From the NCBI GenBank assembly GCA_030446555.1, contig JAUJNA010000002.1, positions 18,140 to 70,336 on the forward strand: a DNA stretch of 52,197 nucleotides. Direction: 5' to 3'. Made by a program: the position numbers and the translations under genes. The notes beneath the pieces are model-generated. The model was not told the origin of the DNA and made no database searches. It saw only the letters and a program-made list of their open reading frames with translations. This document shows positions 10,248 to 18,915 of this stretch, piece by piece. Position 1 is the stretch's first letter. Each line of letters starts with the position of its first letter. The stretch comes from Chloroflexota bacterium. Lineage in GTDB: Bacteria > Chloroflexota > Limnocylindria > Limnocylindrales > CSP1-4.

Positions 10248-11266
10248 ATGACGACGTCCGACGCCACGGCTCCGCCGGCTGCCGCGAGCGGCGCCCGCGT
10301 CTTCAGCGGCGTGCGACCGACCGGCCTTCCCCACATCGGCAACTACCTGGGCGCCTTCCGCAACTACCTGGCGATGCAGGACGAGCACGAGGCGATCTAC
10401 TGCATCGTCGACTACCACGCACTCTCCACCACGCACGACGCGGCGCTCATCAGTCGCAACACCCACGAGATGGCCCTGGGACTCCTCTCGCTGGGCCTGG
10501 ATCCCGAGCGTGCCGTCCTCTTCCGCCAGTCGGACCGCCCCGAGCATGCCGAGCTGGCCTACCTCCTCTCGACCGTGGTCCCGGTCTCGTGGGTGGAGCG
10601 GACGCCGTCGTTCAAGGAGAAGAAGCGAAGCCAACCGGACGACGTCAACCACGCGTTGCTCACCTATCCGGTCCTCCAGACGGCGGACATCGCCATCTAC
10701 CACGCTCGGTACGTCCCGGTGGGCACCGACCAGGCGGCTCATCTCGAGCTGGCGCGGGAGATCGTCCGCGCCTGGAACGCCCGCTACGGAGACTTCTTCG
10801 TGGAGCCCGCCGCGGTGTTCACCGACTCGCCGCTCATCAAGGGCACGGACGGTGCCCAGAAGATGGGCAAGTCGCTGGGTAACACCATCGACATCTTCGC
10901 CGACGAGCAGACCCTCCGGAAGCAGGTCATGGGCATGGTCACTGACACGCAGCGCATCCTGCGCACCGATCCGGGCCGCCCGGAGGTCTGTAACGTCTGT
11001 CAGTTGCACCGACTGTTCGGCGACGACTACGAGACCATCTGGGAGGGCGAGCGGACCGCCCGCACCGGGTGTGTCGATACCAAGCGCCTGCTCGCCGACC
11101 GGATCCTCGCCCACTTCGCCGAGGCACGCGAGCGGCGGCTCGAGAGCTGGAGTCGCGACCCGGTCACGTGGAGGAGGTGCTGCGCGCCGGCGCGGAGCGA
11201 CTGGCTCCGCTGGCCCGCGAGACACTCCGCGAGACGCACGAACGGATGGGTCTGGGCGGAAGATGA
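10248..11266 (+). CDS. trpS: tryptophan--tRNA ligase, frame interrupted near 11141
   Basis: FSGVRPTGLPHIGNYLGAFRNYL, DYHALST, GTDQAAHLELAREI, KMGKSLGNTI (KMSKS equivalent); C-terminus ELESRPGHVEEVLRAGAERLAPLARETLRETHERMGL is in another frame (ORF 11069..11266). Confidence 0.9.
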
Positions 11267-11329
11267 CTCGCGGGGCCTGCGCCGGTGACCCCGGGCCGGA
11301 CCGAGCCGGCCCACGCTAGACTCCTGACG

Positions 11330-12673
11330 ATGGCGGGTCGCACTCTCCTGCCCGAATCCGAGCATCGCTGGCTGCACGCCCTGCTGGTGCTGGGCACCTT
11401 GCTCGTCGGCTTCTACCTGCTCGGCCAGGTGGCCGGTGTGGTCCTCTTCTTCAGCGACGTCCTCTTCATCCTCGCGATGTCGTGGCTGCTGGCATTCGTG
11501 CTGTCACCGGTCGTCTCGCTCCTGCTGCGCGCCTTTCCGGCATTGCCGCGAGGCCTCGCTACGATCCTGGTCTACGCCGTGCTGTTCCTGGCCCTGACGG
11601 CGATCGTCGTGGTGGTGGCGGGCAGCCTCGCCACGTCGATCGCCGGCTTCGTGACCGAGCTGCCCAGCCTCAGCGCGCGGCTTCCCGAGATGCTCGCGCC
11701 GTGGGAGGACCGCCTGGCGGCCTTCGGATTGCGTGTCGAGTTGGTGGCCCTCGCCCGATCGACCCTCGCCGGCCTTGGAAGCCTCGGGACCGACCTCGTA
11801 CGGCCGTTGACCGACCTGGCGCTGGCGAGCCTGGGCGCCATCGGCAACCTCATGCTCATCGTCTTCCTGTCGCTCTTCATCCTCATCGACAAGGATCGCA
11901 TGGTGGCCTTCGTGAACCGACTGGTGCCACCGCGCTGGGCGGACGAGGCGCGACTGTTCGAGACGAGCGTGGCCAGCTCGTTCGGCGGCTTCATGCGTGG
12001 GCAGGCCATCCAGGGCGTCATCTATGCCGCCTTCGCCGTCTTCGCGCACCTGGCCTTCGGCCTGGACTACACGGCTGCATCCGCGGGCCTGGTGGGCCTG
12101 CTCCAGACCCTGCCGTTCTTCGGGCCTTTCGCATCTTGGGCACCGCCCGTCGTGGTCGCGGCATTGACGCGGCCCGATGCGCTCATCCCTGCCTTCATCG
12201 TCATGGCCATCGGCTGGTTCGTGGTCATGAACATCGTGCAGCCCCGCGTGATGGCCAGCTCGGTAGGCATCCACCCCGTCGTCGTGCTGGCATCGGTGCT
12301 CATCGGGCTCAAGCTGTACGGCGTGATGGGCGCCATCTTCGCGGTCCCGGTGGCGGCGGTGATCTCCGCCTTCTTCTTCCACTACCTGAACCGCAACAGC
12401 GGGGCACCGCGGGACGTGACCTCGCGGGCGGTGCGGCGCGTGGAGCAGCGCGAAGGTCGGCGCATCCGCGTGCCAGGCGCACCCTCGATCCCAGGCATCG
12501 CACCGGTGGCGGGTGCTGATCGGTCCGCGTCGCGCCCCGGCGTGGAGCGGCGATCACTGCTGCCGCAACGGCCCATGGCGCGGCCGCGCTCGGACGACAG
12601 CCGCGAGACCGGGCCGGTACCGGCGGAGGGACAGACCGCCATCACCGACGCTGCGCCCGATCCGGCACCGTGA
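11330..12673 (+). CDS. AI-2E family transporter / PerM-like permease
   Basis: Multiple TM segments; SWLLAFVLSPVVSLL, GLLQTLPFFGPFASWAPPVVVA, QPRVMASSVGIHPVVVLASVLIGLKLYGVMGAIFAVPVAAVI typical of the family. Confidence 0.88.
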   Translation: MAGRTLLPESEHRWLHALLVLGTLLVGFYLLGQVAGVVLFFSDVLFILAMSWLLAFVLSPVVSLLLRAFPALPRGLATILVYAVLFLALTAIVVVVAGSLATSIAGFVTELPSLSARLPEMLAPWEDRLAAFGLRVELVALARSTLAGLGSLGTDLVRPLTDLALASLGAIGNLMLIVFLSLFILIDKDRMVAFVNRLVPPRWADEARLFETSVASSFGGFMRGQAIQGVIYAAFAVFAHLAFGLDYTAASAGLVGLLQTLPFFGPFASWAPPVVVAALTRPDALIPAFIVMAIGWFVVMNIVQPRVMASSVGIHPVVVLASVLIGLKLYGVMGAIFAVPVAAVISAFFFHYLNRNSGAPRDVTSRAVRRVEQREGRRIRVPGAPSIPGIAPVAGADRSASRPGVERRSLLPQRPMARPRSDDSRETGPVPAEGQTAITDAAPDPAP

Positions 12674-13734
12674 CCGATCAGCGGCACGATCACGAGGCAC
12701 GCTCGCCGAGGGCAGCTACGCCCGGGGACGACGGGCAGCGCGCCGGGCGGCGTCTCGAACGGCGTGCCATGGACCGTGAGTACGGCGAGCCCCTCGCGAT
12801 CGGCGATCGCCCGGTCCAGGCGCCTCGGGCGCGACCTCCGACCGCTCGCCCGCTCTCGGAGTGGACATCCCGCCCACGCATCCTGGTGACGAACGATGAC
12901 GGGATCGAATCACGGGGACTGCTCTCGCTGGCCCAGGCGCTGCAGCCGCTGGGCGAGGTCTACGTCGTGGCGCCCGAGACGAACCAATCGGCCGTAGGCC
13001 GCCAGAAGACGTTCATGCGTCCGCTGCGGGTGCGCGAACGTACCCTGGCCGATGGCTCGACCGGGTGGTCGGTCGACGGGTCACCCACCGACGCGGTGAG
13101 CCTGGCGTTCCTGGGCTACTTCGAAGTCGGCTTCGACCTGGTCGCCTCGGGCATCAACTACGGGGCAAACCTGGGCGACGATGTGACCTATTCGGGAACC
13201 GTCAGCGCGGCCATGGAGGCGGTGATCAACGACTGCCCGGCCTTCGCGATCTCGCAGGAGTACTACGAGCACCCCGACTTCACCCTCGCGGGCCGGGTGG
13301 CGCACCTGGCGGCGGTCAACATCCTCGAGCACGGCCTGGCTCCCGGAGAGCTCATCAACATCAACGTCCCGGCCATCGCCGCCGATGAGTGCGAGGGGAT
13401 CGAGGTCACCCGGATGGGCAAGCGGATCTACCAGGACGAGCTCATCGAGCGGCTGGATCCGCGCGGCATCCCGTACTACTGGATCGGCGGCCCCCCACCG
13501 TCCGGGGTCGCCGAGGAAGGCACCGACTTCGCGGCCGTGGTGAACGGGCGGATCGCGATCACGCCCATCCAGCTCGATCTCACCGCTCGCCGGCTGCTGA
13601 CCCGTCTCCGGAGCTGGCCCTGGGCGCTGCCGGCACGGCCGACGCCGCCGGCGGCGGTCGTCGAGACACCCACCGAGGCAGCCGTGGACGAGGCCGTCAC
13701 GGCGCAGGCCGAGCCGACCGCCGAGCGACGCTGA
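12670..13734 (+). CDS. surE: 5'/3'-nucleotidase SurE
   Basis: ILVTNDDGIESRGLLSLAQAL, VVAPETNQSAVG, DLVASGINYGANLGDDVTYSGTVSAAMEA; GTGA overlap with upstream gene. Confidence 0.93.
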   Translation: MTDQRHDHEARSPRAATPGDDGQRAGRRLERRAMDREYGEPLAIGDRPVQAPRARPPTARPLSEWTSRPRILVTNDDGIESRGLLSLAQALQPLGEVYVVAPETNQSAVGRQKTFMRPLRVRERTLADGSTGWSVDGSPTDAVSLAFLGYFEVGFDLVASGINYGANLGDDVTYSGTVSAAMEAVINDCPAFAISQEYYEHPDFTLAGRVAHLAAVNILEHGLAPGELININVPAIAADECEGIEVTRMGKRIYQDELIERLDPRGIPYYWIGGPPPSGVAEEGTDFAAVVNGRIAITPIQLDLTARRLLTRLRSWPWALPARPTPPAAVVETPTEAAVDEAVTAQAEPTAERR

Positions 13735-13748
13735 CCGTCGGCGGCGGC

Positions 13749-14621
13749 CTATGGCTGGCTGGTGACGGCCAGGTCGCCGTTCGAGGTGTCCGCTCGGATC
13801 CGGACGGGCGGATCGTCGCCCACGCTCCCGATGAGCGAGTCGTCACCCACCGTGAGGTCGGGAAAGACGGTCGAGACGCTGCCGTTGGAGGTGCGACCCT
13901 CCACCGTGAACTCGGCGTCACCCGGCAGAGCCAGCTTGATGGATGCGTTGGAGGTGCGGAACGTATGGCTGCCCTCGGCCGGGGTACCGCTGAAGGTGAT
14001 GGCGCCGTTGGAGGTCTCCGCGGTCACCAGCGCCTCCTGGGCGTCGATGATGTCGAGCGCTCCGTTCGAGGTCCGCAGCTGCAGCCGACCGCTCGCTCCG
14101 TTGACGGTGAGCGGCCCGTTGGATGTCTCGGCATCCACGCCCCTGCCACCGCGGATCATGACCCCGCCGTTGGACGTCCTCGCGATGATCGCTCCCGTCA
14201 CGTTCGCCGATTCGATGCGATCGTTGGAGGTGCGCAGCTCGAGCGATGAATCGATGGGCACGGCGAGCTCCAGGTCGGCGCCGCTGTTGCCCACGCTGGT
14301 GGGCTGGTCCAGGCGGCGGACGGCGATGATCACTCGCCCGGGCTCCTGGCTGATGTCCAGCTGGACCTGTCGCAGGTCGCGCTCGGCGTCAGCCTGGTTG
14401 GTGCCCGACCCCCGAAGGACGGCGCGGACGTCGATCTGCGTGTCGCCACCGGTCACCACGCCGATACGCCCGTTGAACGTCTCTACGACGACGCGTGGGC
14501 CTCGCTCCACCGTCCGCTGCTCCTGGACGATCCTGCTGGCCACGACCGTGCCGGTGATGGTGCATCCGAGCGCGGACACGGCGATGGTGGCGCCCAGGGC
14601 GAGCAACGTCGCGATACGCAT
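13749..14621 (-). CDS. DUF4097-like lipoprotein with repeated TSNG motifs
   Basis: Lipobox VSALGC; recurrent (R/E)TSNG every ~18-27 aa (ELRTSND, IARTSNG, DAETSNG, QLRTSNG, TAETSNG, TFRTSNA, EGRTSNG, RADTSNG); ATG overlaps upstream stop (TGATG at 14619-14623). Confidence 0.75.
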   Translation of the reverse strand: MRIATLLALGATIAVSALGCTITGTVVASRIVQEQRTVERGPRVVVETFNGRIGVVTGGDTQIDVRAVLRGSGTNQADAERDLRQVQLDISQEPGRVIIAVRRLDQPTSVGNSGADLELAVPIDSSLELRTSNDRIESANVTGAIIARTSNGGVMIRGGRGVDAETSNGPLTVNGASGRLQLRTSNGALDIIDAQEALVTAETSNGAITFSGTPAEGSHTFRTSNASIKLALPGDAEFTVEGRTSNGSVSTVFPDLTVGDDSLIGSVGDDPPVRIRADTSNGDLAVTSQP

Positions 14622-16243
14622 CACGGTCTCCGCCGCCGGTCGGCGATGATCTCGCGCGCCGCGTTGCGGCCGGGCCATCCGGTGACGCCGCCGCCCGGAT
14701 GGGCGCCCGAGCCGCACAGGTAGAGCCCTTCGACGGGCAGCCGGTAGCGCGCGAAGCCGAGCATCGGGCGCCTCGCGAACCACTGGTCCAGTGCCGGCTC
14801 ACCGTGGAGCGGGTGCCCCTCGGTCAGGCCGTAGCCGCGCTCCAGGTCGAGCGGCGTCACCACCCTGCGCCCCACGATGAGGCGGCCGATCCCTGGCGCG
14901 ACCGCCTCCAGCTCGGCCACGACCGCATCGCCCAGCGCCTCGCGCTCCGTGTCCCAGCTCTTCCCGTCCCGCCGGTGGTAGGGCGTGCCCTGCACGAGGA
15001 TGCTCATCACGTGGCGTGCCTGGGCGCCCGGCTGCACGAGCGACGCGTCGATGAGCGAGGGGATGGTCGCCTCCAGGAGCGGGTGCTCGGCCAGGCGGCC
15101 CGCCTTGACCGAATCGGCGGCGCGATCGAGGGCCCCCACCGACGGTAGCACCAGGATCCGCCCGCGAGTGCGCGACCCGTCCGCTGCACCGTCCATCCCG
15201 GTGAAGGCCGGCAGGTCGGCCAGCGCGAGGTCCACCTTGGAGACCGAGCCCTTCTGTCGAAGGTTGCCCACCTGCCAGCCCAGCAGGGGACCCAGCATCG
15301 CGGGATCGACGAGCTCCAGCAGGGTGCGCTTGGGGTCCAGGCCCGAAACGATGGTGCCGGCGTGGATCTCGCGGCCATCGCTCAGCACCACTCCCGACGC
15401 GCGGTCGTCACGGATCGCGATCGAACGCGCCTCGGCGCTCGTCCAGATCGTGCAGCCGAACCCGCGTGCCGCCGAGGCCAGTCCTTCGGCCAGCGCTCCC
15501 GGGCCACCCCGCACGAAGACGGCATCACCGGCGGCACCGCTCCCCGTCCTCGCCGAGTCGGCGAGGAACGACTGGCTCGTGCCGGCATCGCGAGGACCGA
15601 GCGAGGAATAGCGGACGCCGCGCCACGCCAGGGCCGCCCGAAGCTCCGGGGATGTGAACCAGTCCTCGAGATGGTCGGCGATGGGCATGGGCAGGACGCG
15701 CAACAGCGCGCGACCGTGGACCGCTCCCAGCCCGCGATACCGCACGCCCAGGCGGAGCCCCGTCAACGCATCGGCGATGCCGGGCCGGCTCGGGTCCGGT
15801 GGGGTCATCGCCATGAGACGCCCGAGGAGGCCGGACAGGGCGCGGGTCTGCGTGTCGAACTCGCGGTAGCGGGCGGCGTCGGCCGCGGAAAGGTCCGCCA
15901 GTCCCTGGGCCGTCCGGTCGGGGTCGCCCCACAGCGTGAGAGGCCGGGCATCGGGTGACAGCGCGAGCATCCGGGCGTCGGGCTGGACCAGGCGCACTCG
16001 GTGGCCTCGCAGGTCCAGGTCGCGCGCGATCGTCGGAGCCAGGCGGCCCACCGCGTGCGCCAGATCCGGGACACGGACGCCGGCCATGAGTTCGTGCGTC
16101 CCCACGGCGCCCCCCACGTGCTCCCGTCGCTCGACGAGGAGCGTGCGCAGCCCATCCCGCGCCAAGTACGCGGCGCAGACGAGCCCGTTGTGCCCACCCC
16201 CGACCACGATCGCGTCGTAGCGAGCGCTCGGGGCTGCCGTCAC
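14621..16243 (-). CDS. FAD-dependent phytoene desaturase / PYROXD2-like oxidoreductase
   Basis: YDAIVVGGGHNGLVCAAYLARDGLRTLLVERREHVGGAVGTHEL dinucleotide-binding motif; C-term LYLCGSGAHPGGGVTGWPGRNAAREI; GTG start overlaps upstream stop. Confidence 0.88.
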   Translation of the reverse strand: MTAAPSARYDAIVVGGGHNGLVCAAYLARDGLRTLLVERREHVGGAVGTHELMAGVRVPDLAHAVGRLAPTIARDLDLRGHRVRLVQPDARMLALSPDARPLTLWGDPDRTAQGLADLSAADAARYREFDTQTRALSGLLGRLMAMTPPDPSRPGIADALTGLRLGVRYRGLGAVHGRALLRVLPMPIADHLEDWFTSPELRAALAWRGVRYSSLGPRDAGTSQSFLADSARTGSGAAGDAVFVRGGPGALAEGLASAARGFGCTIWTSAEARSIAIRDDRASGVVLSDGREIHAGTIVSGLDPKRTLLELVDPAMLGPLLGWQVGNLRQKGSVSKVDLALADLPAFTGMDGAADGSRTRGRILVLPSVGALDRAADSVKAGRLAEHPLLEATIPSLIDASLVQPGAQARHVMSILVQGTPYHRRDGKSWDTEREALGDAVVAELEAVAPGIGRLIVGRRVVTPLDLERGYGLTEGHPLHGEPALDQWFARRPMLGFARYRLPVEGLYLCGSGAHPGGGVTGWPGRNAAREIIADRRRRP

Positions 16244-17826
16244 GCGGCTGTCCGCTGCGAGCGCAGCACCTGGAGCGCCGCGATCCGGCCGGGAGCGCCC
16301 ATGATGCCGCCGCCCGGGTGCACGGCCGAGCCGCACAGCCACAGATCGCGCACCGGCGTGCGGAACCGCGCGTGCCCGGGCACGGGACGGTTGAAGAAGA
16401 GCTGCTCGAGGCTGAGCTCGCCCTGGAAGATGTTGCCCTCCGTGAGGGAGAAGGTGCGCTCCAGATCGAGCGGTGTCAGGACCTGGCGCCCCACGATGAG
16501 ACCGCGGATGTTCGGCGCCCGCTCGGCGAGCGTATCGACCACCGTATCGCCGAAGGCCTCTCGCCGCCCGTCCCAATCACCGTCGGAGAGCCGGTACGGC
16601 GCGTACTGCACGAAACAGCTCATGACGTGCTTGCCGGGTGGCGCCATCGACGGGTCGACGAGCGTCGGGATGATGACGTCGACGTAGGGGCGGCGGCTGA
16701 AGCTGCCCTCGCGCGCGTCGATGTAGGCCTGCTCCATGTGGTCGAGTCCCGGGGAGAAGCTGATCGCGCCGCGTAGGTGTTCTCCCGGGCCCGGCAGGCA
16801 GGTGAAGTCGGGCAGTCCGTCGAGCGCCAGGTTGACCTTGCCGGAGGATCCCCGGAAGCGGAACCGGCGGACCTCCTCCTCGAAACCGGGCTCCAGCGTG
16901 CCAGGCTCCAGTAGCCGCAGGAACGTCTGGTGAGCGTCAGCGCTCGAGAGGACCAGGCGGGCGTCGATCTCCTCGCCCGACTCCAGCACCACGCCCGTGG
17001 CGCGCCCGTCGCGGGTGCGGATGCGCACGACCGGCGCGTCGGTGCGGATGACCGCGCCCACGGCGCGCGCGGCCGACGCGATGGCCTCGCTGACGCCGCC
17101 GGTGCCGCCCCGAGGGATGCCCCAGGCACGGAAGGCACCATCGATCTCGCCCATGTAGTGGTGCAGCAGGACGTACGCGGTGCCTGGTGAGCGCACGCCG
17201 AGGAAGGTTCCGATGATCCCCGAGGCGGCCATCGTCGCCTTGAGCGGATCGGTCTCGAACCACTGGTCCAGGAAGTCCGCCGCGCTCATCGTCATCAGCT
17301 GGACGAAGGCCGTCTGCTGGCGTCGGGGCAGGGTGGCGAACGTGCGCGCCAGACCGGCCAGGGGGAGCAGGTCGCGCGGGTCGGGTCGCACGGTGTCGAC
17401 GGGCACCATCGAGAGGATGGGCTTGATGAAGCGTGCCATCTCGACCATCAGGAGGCCGTACTCCTCGTAGGCCTCCGCGTCGATCGTCGACCAGCGTCGC
17501 AGCTCGCGCACCGTCTGCGCGTGGTCGTTGGTGCGCCACAGGAAGTCGCCGTCGAGCGGCGTGAACGTGCCATCGAGCGGCAGGACCTCCAGGCCGTGGC
17601 GCGGCAGCTCCAGCTCCCGGATGATCTCGGGGCGCAGCAGGCTGACCACGTAACTGGCGACGCTGAAGCGGAAGCCCGGGACGATCTCCTCGGTCACCGC
17701 CGCGCCGCCCAGCACGTGGCGGCGCTCGAGCACGAGGGTCCGCATGCCGCCGCGGGCGAGGTACGCCGCGCTCACGAGGCCGTTGTGTCCGCCGCCGATG
17801 ACGATCGCGTCCCAGGTCTGCGCCAC
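16240..17826 (-). CDS. FAD-dependent phytoene desaturase / PYROXD2-like oxidoreductase (paralogue)
   Basis: WDAIVIGGGHNGLVSAAYLARGGMRTLVLERRHVLGGAAVTEEIVPGF; C-term LWLCGSAVHPGGGIMGAPGRIAALQVL. Confidence 0.88.
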   Translation of the reverse strand: MAQTWDAIVIGGGHNGLVSAAYLARGGMRTLVLERRHVLGGAAVTEEIVPGFRFSVASYVVSLLRPEIIRELELPRHGLEVLPLDGTFTPLDGDFLWRTNDHAQTVRELRRWSTIDAEAYEEYGLLMVEMARFIKPILSMVPVDTVRPDPRDLLPLAGLARTFATLPRRQQTAFVQLMTMSAADFLDQWFETDPLKATMAASGIIGTFLGVRSPGTAYVLLHHYMGEIDGAFRAWGIPRGGTGGVSEAIASAARAVGAVIRTDAPVVRIRTRDGRATGVVLESGEEIDARLVLSSADAHQTFLRLLEPGTLEPGFEEEVRRFRFRGSSGKVNLALDGLPDFTCLPGPGEHLRGAISFSPGLDHMEQAYIDAREGSFSRRPYVDVIIPTLVDPSMAPPGKHVMSCFVQYAPYRLSDGDWDGRREAFGDTVVDTLAERAPNIRGLIVGRQVLTPLDLERTFSLTEGNIFQGELSLEQLFFNRPVPGHARFRTPVRDLWLCGSAVHPGGGIMGAPGRIAALQVLRSQRTAA

Positions 17827-18088
17827 TGGCCCTCCGTGCGCTCGGTCCCGCCGCCATGACGAGCCCTGGGCCACCAGCACGGCGCTCGGCCGGATCCGTC
17901 ACTGCGCGAGACGGCCGCGAGTCTACGCGAGGGGACCGATCCGTGGCGGAGAGATCAAGAAGACCGCTCGAAAGGACGACCCCGTGGAAGGCCAGAAGGG
18001 CCCGAAGGCGCAGGCGATGGAGGCGCTGTCCCCATGAGGCGCGTGGGAGCAGGTTGACGAGTCGAGTAGGAAATCCTACGATCGACGT

Positions 18089-18307
18089 ATGAAAGCAACC
18101 GTTTCGGAGAAGGGGCAGGTGACGATCCCCAAGGCGCTCCGGACGAAGCTGGGCATCCGCCCGGGAGCCGTCCTGGACTTCGAGGCGGACCGTGGACGGC
18201 TCATCGCCCGGAAGGCCGACGCGAGCAACCCGGTCGATGACGTCTGGGGCACGCTGGACCTGGGCGAGCCCGTGGACGACTTCATCGAGCGCATCCGCGG
18301 CCGCTGA
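18089..18307 (+). CDS. vapB: AbrB/MazE-family (VapB) antitoxin
   Basis: MKATVSEKGQVTIPKALRTKLGIRPGAVLDFEADRGRLIARK: SpoVT/AbrB swapped-hairpin DNA-binding domain; directly abuts a PIN gene. Confidence 0.88.
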   Translation: MKATVSEKGQVTIPKALRTKLGIRPGAVLDFEADRGRLIARKADASNPVDDVWGTLDLGEPVDDFIERIRGR

Positions 18308-18724
18308 GTGATCACCGCGGTCGACACGAACGTCCTGCTCGACGTGTTCACAGCGGACCAGCTCTTCGGGAGAGCCTCACACGGAGCGCTCACCCGCTGT
18401 CTCCGCGAGGGCAGCCTCATCGTCTCTGACGCGGTATGGGCCGAGCTCGGCGCCGGTTTCCCGAGCGCCAAGATCCTTCAGCACAACCTGGACCATCTCA
18501 GCGTGACGTTCGTGCCGCTGGACCAGACGTCGGCGCTGGCGGCGGGACACGCATGGCGCCGCTACCGGGATGCCGGAGGGACCCGGCGGCGGATCCTTGC
18601 CGACTTCCTCATCGGAGCGCACGCGCTGCTCCACGCGGATCGGCTGCTGACACGGGACCGCGGCTTCTTCGGGAGTCACTTCACGAGGCTCAGCGTGCTC
18701 GATCCGTCGGCTGACACCGCATGA
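18308..18724 (+). CDS. vapC: PIN-domain VapC-type ribonuclease toxin
   Basis: ITAVDTNVLLDVF, SDAVWAELGAGF, RRILADFLIGAHALLHADRLLTRDRGFF: PIN acidic residues; GTG start immediately after vapB stop. Confidence 0.9.
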   Translation: MITAVDTNVLLDVFTADQLFGRASHGALTRCLREGSLIVSDAVWAELGAGFPSAKILQHNLDHLSVTFVPLDQTSALAAGHAWRRYRDAGGTRRRILADFLIGAHALLHADRLLTRDRGFFGSHFTRLSVLDPSADTA

Positions 18725-18915
18725 CCGGCGATCGCGAGCCTCGATCCGCTGCCACGGTGAAGGCGGCCCAGGCGAAGGGCCGGCCGATGCTGTCGTGGGT
18801 CGGAAAGCGCCCGCTGCGCGAGGTGCGGACATATCCCACGGCCCTGGCACACCGGCTGGCGAGCGGTGAGTATGTCCGCGAGGTGCTCTCGCTCGGGGAT
18901 ACCTCGCAGCCATGA
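18721..18915 (+). pseudogene. 64-aa ORF resembling the N-terminus of a site-specific DNA methyltransferase (probable remnant)
   Basis: MTGDREPRSAATVKAAQAKGRPMLSWVGKRPLREVRTYPTALAHRL...SGEYVREVLSLG; WVGKRPL...PTAL resembles DNA methyltransferase N-termini as I recall them; ATGA overlaps at both ends. Catalytic motifs absent. Confidence 0.4.

Noticed and set aside
11285-12673. Autoinducer-2 exporter as a specific function
   Set aside because: Family name only; no quorum-sensing genes in the window, so AI-2 transport is not claimed.
14621-17826. Carotenoid biosynthesis cluster
   Set aside because: Desaturase-like enzymes are PYROXD2-like, and no phytoene synthase, cyclase or GGPP synthase is present nearby.
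17944-18037. Short ORF (VEGQKGPKAQAMEALSP) upstream of vapB
   Set aside because: 17 codons, weak support, no recognisable signal; cannot be distinguished from chance.
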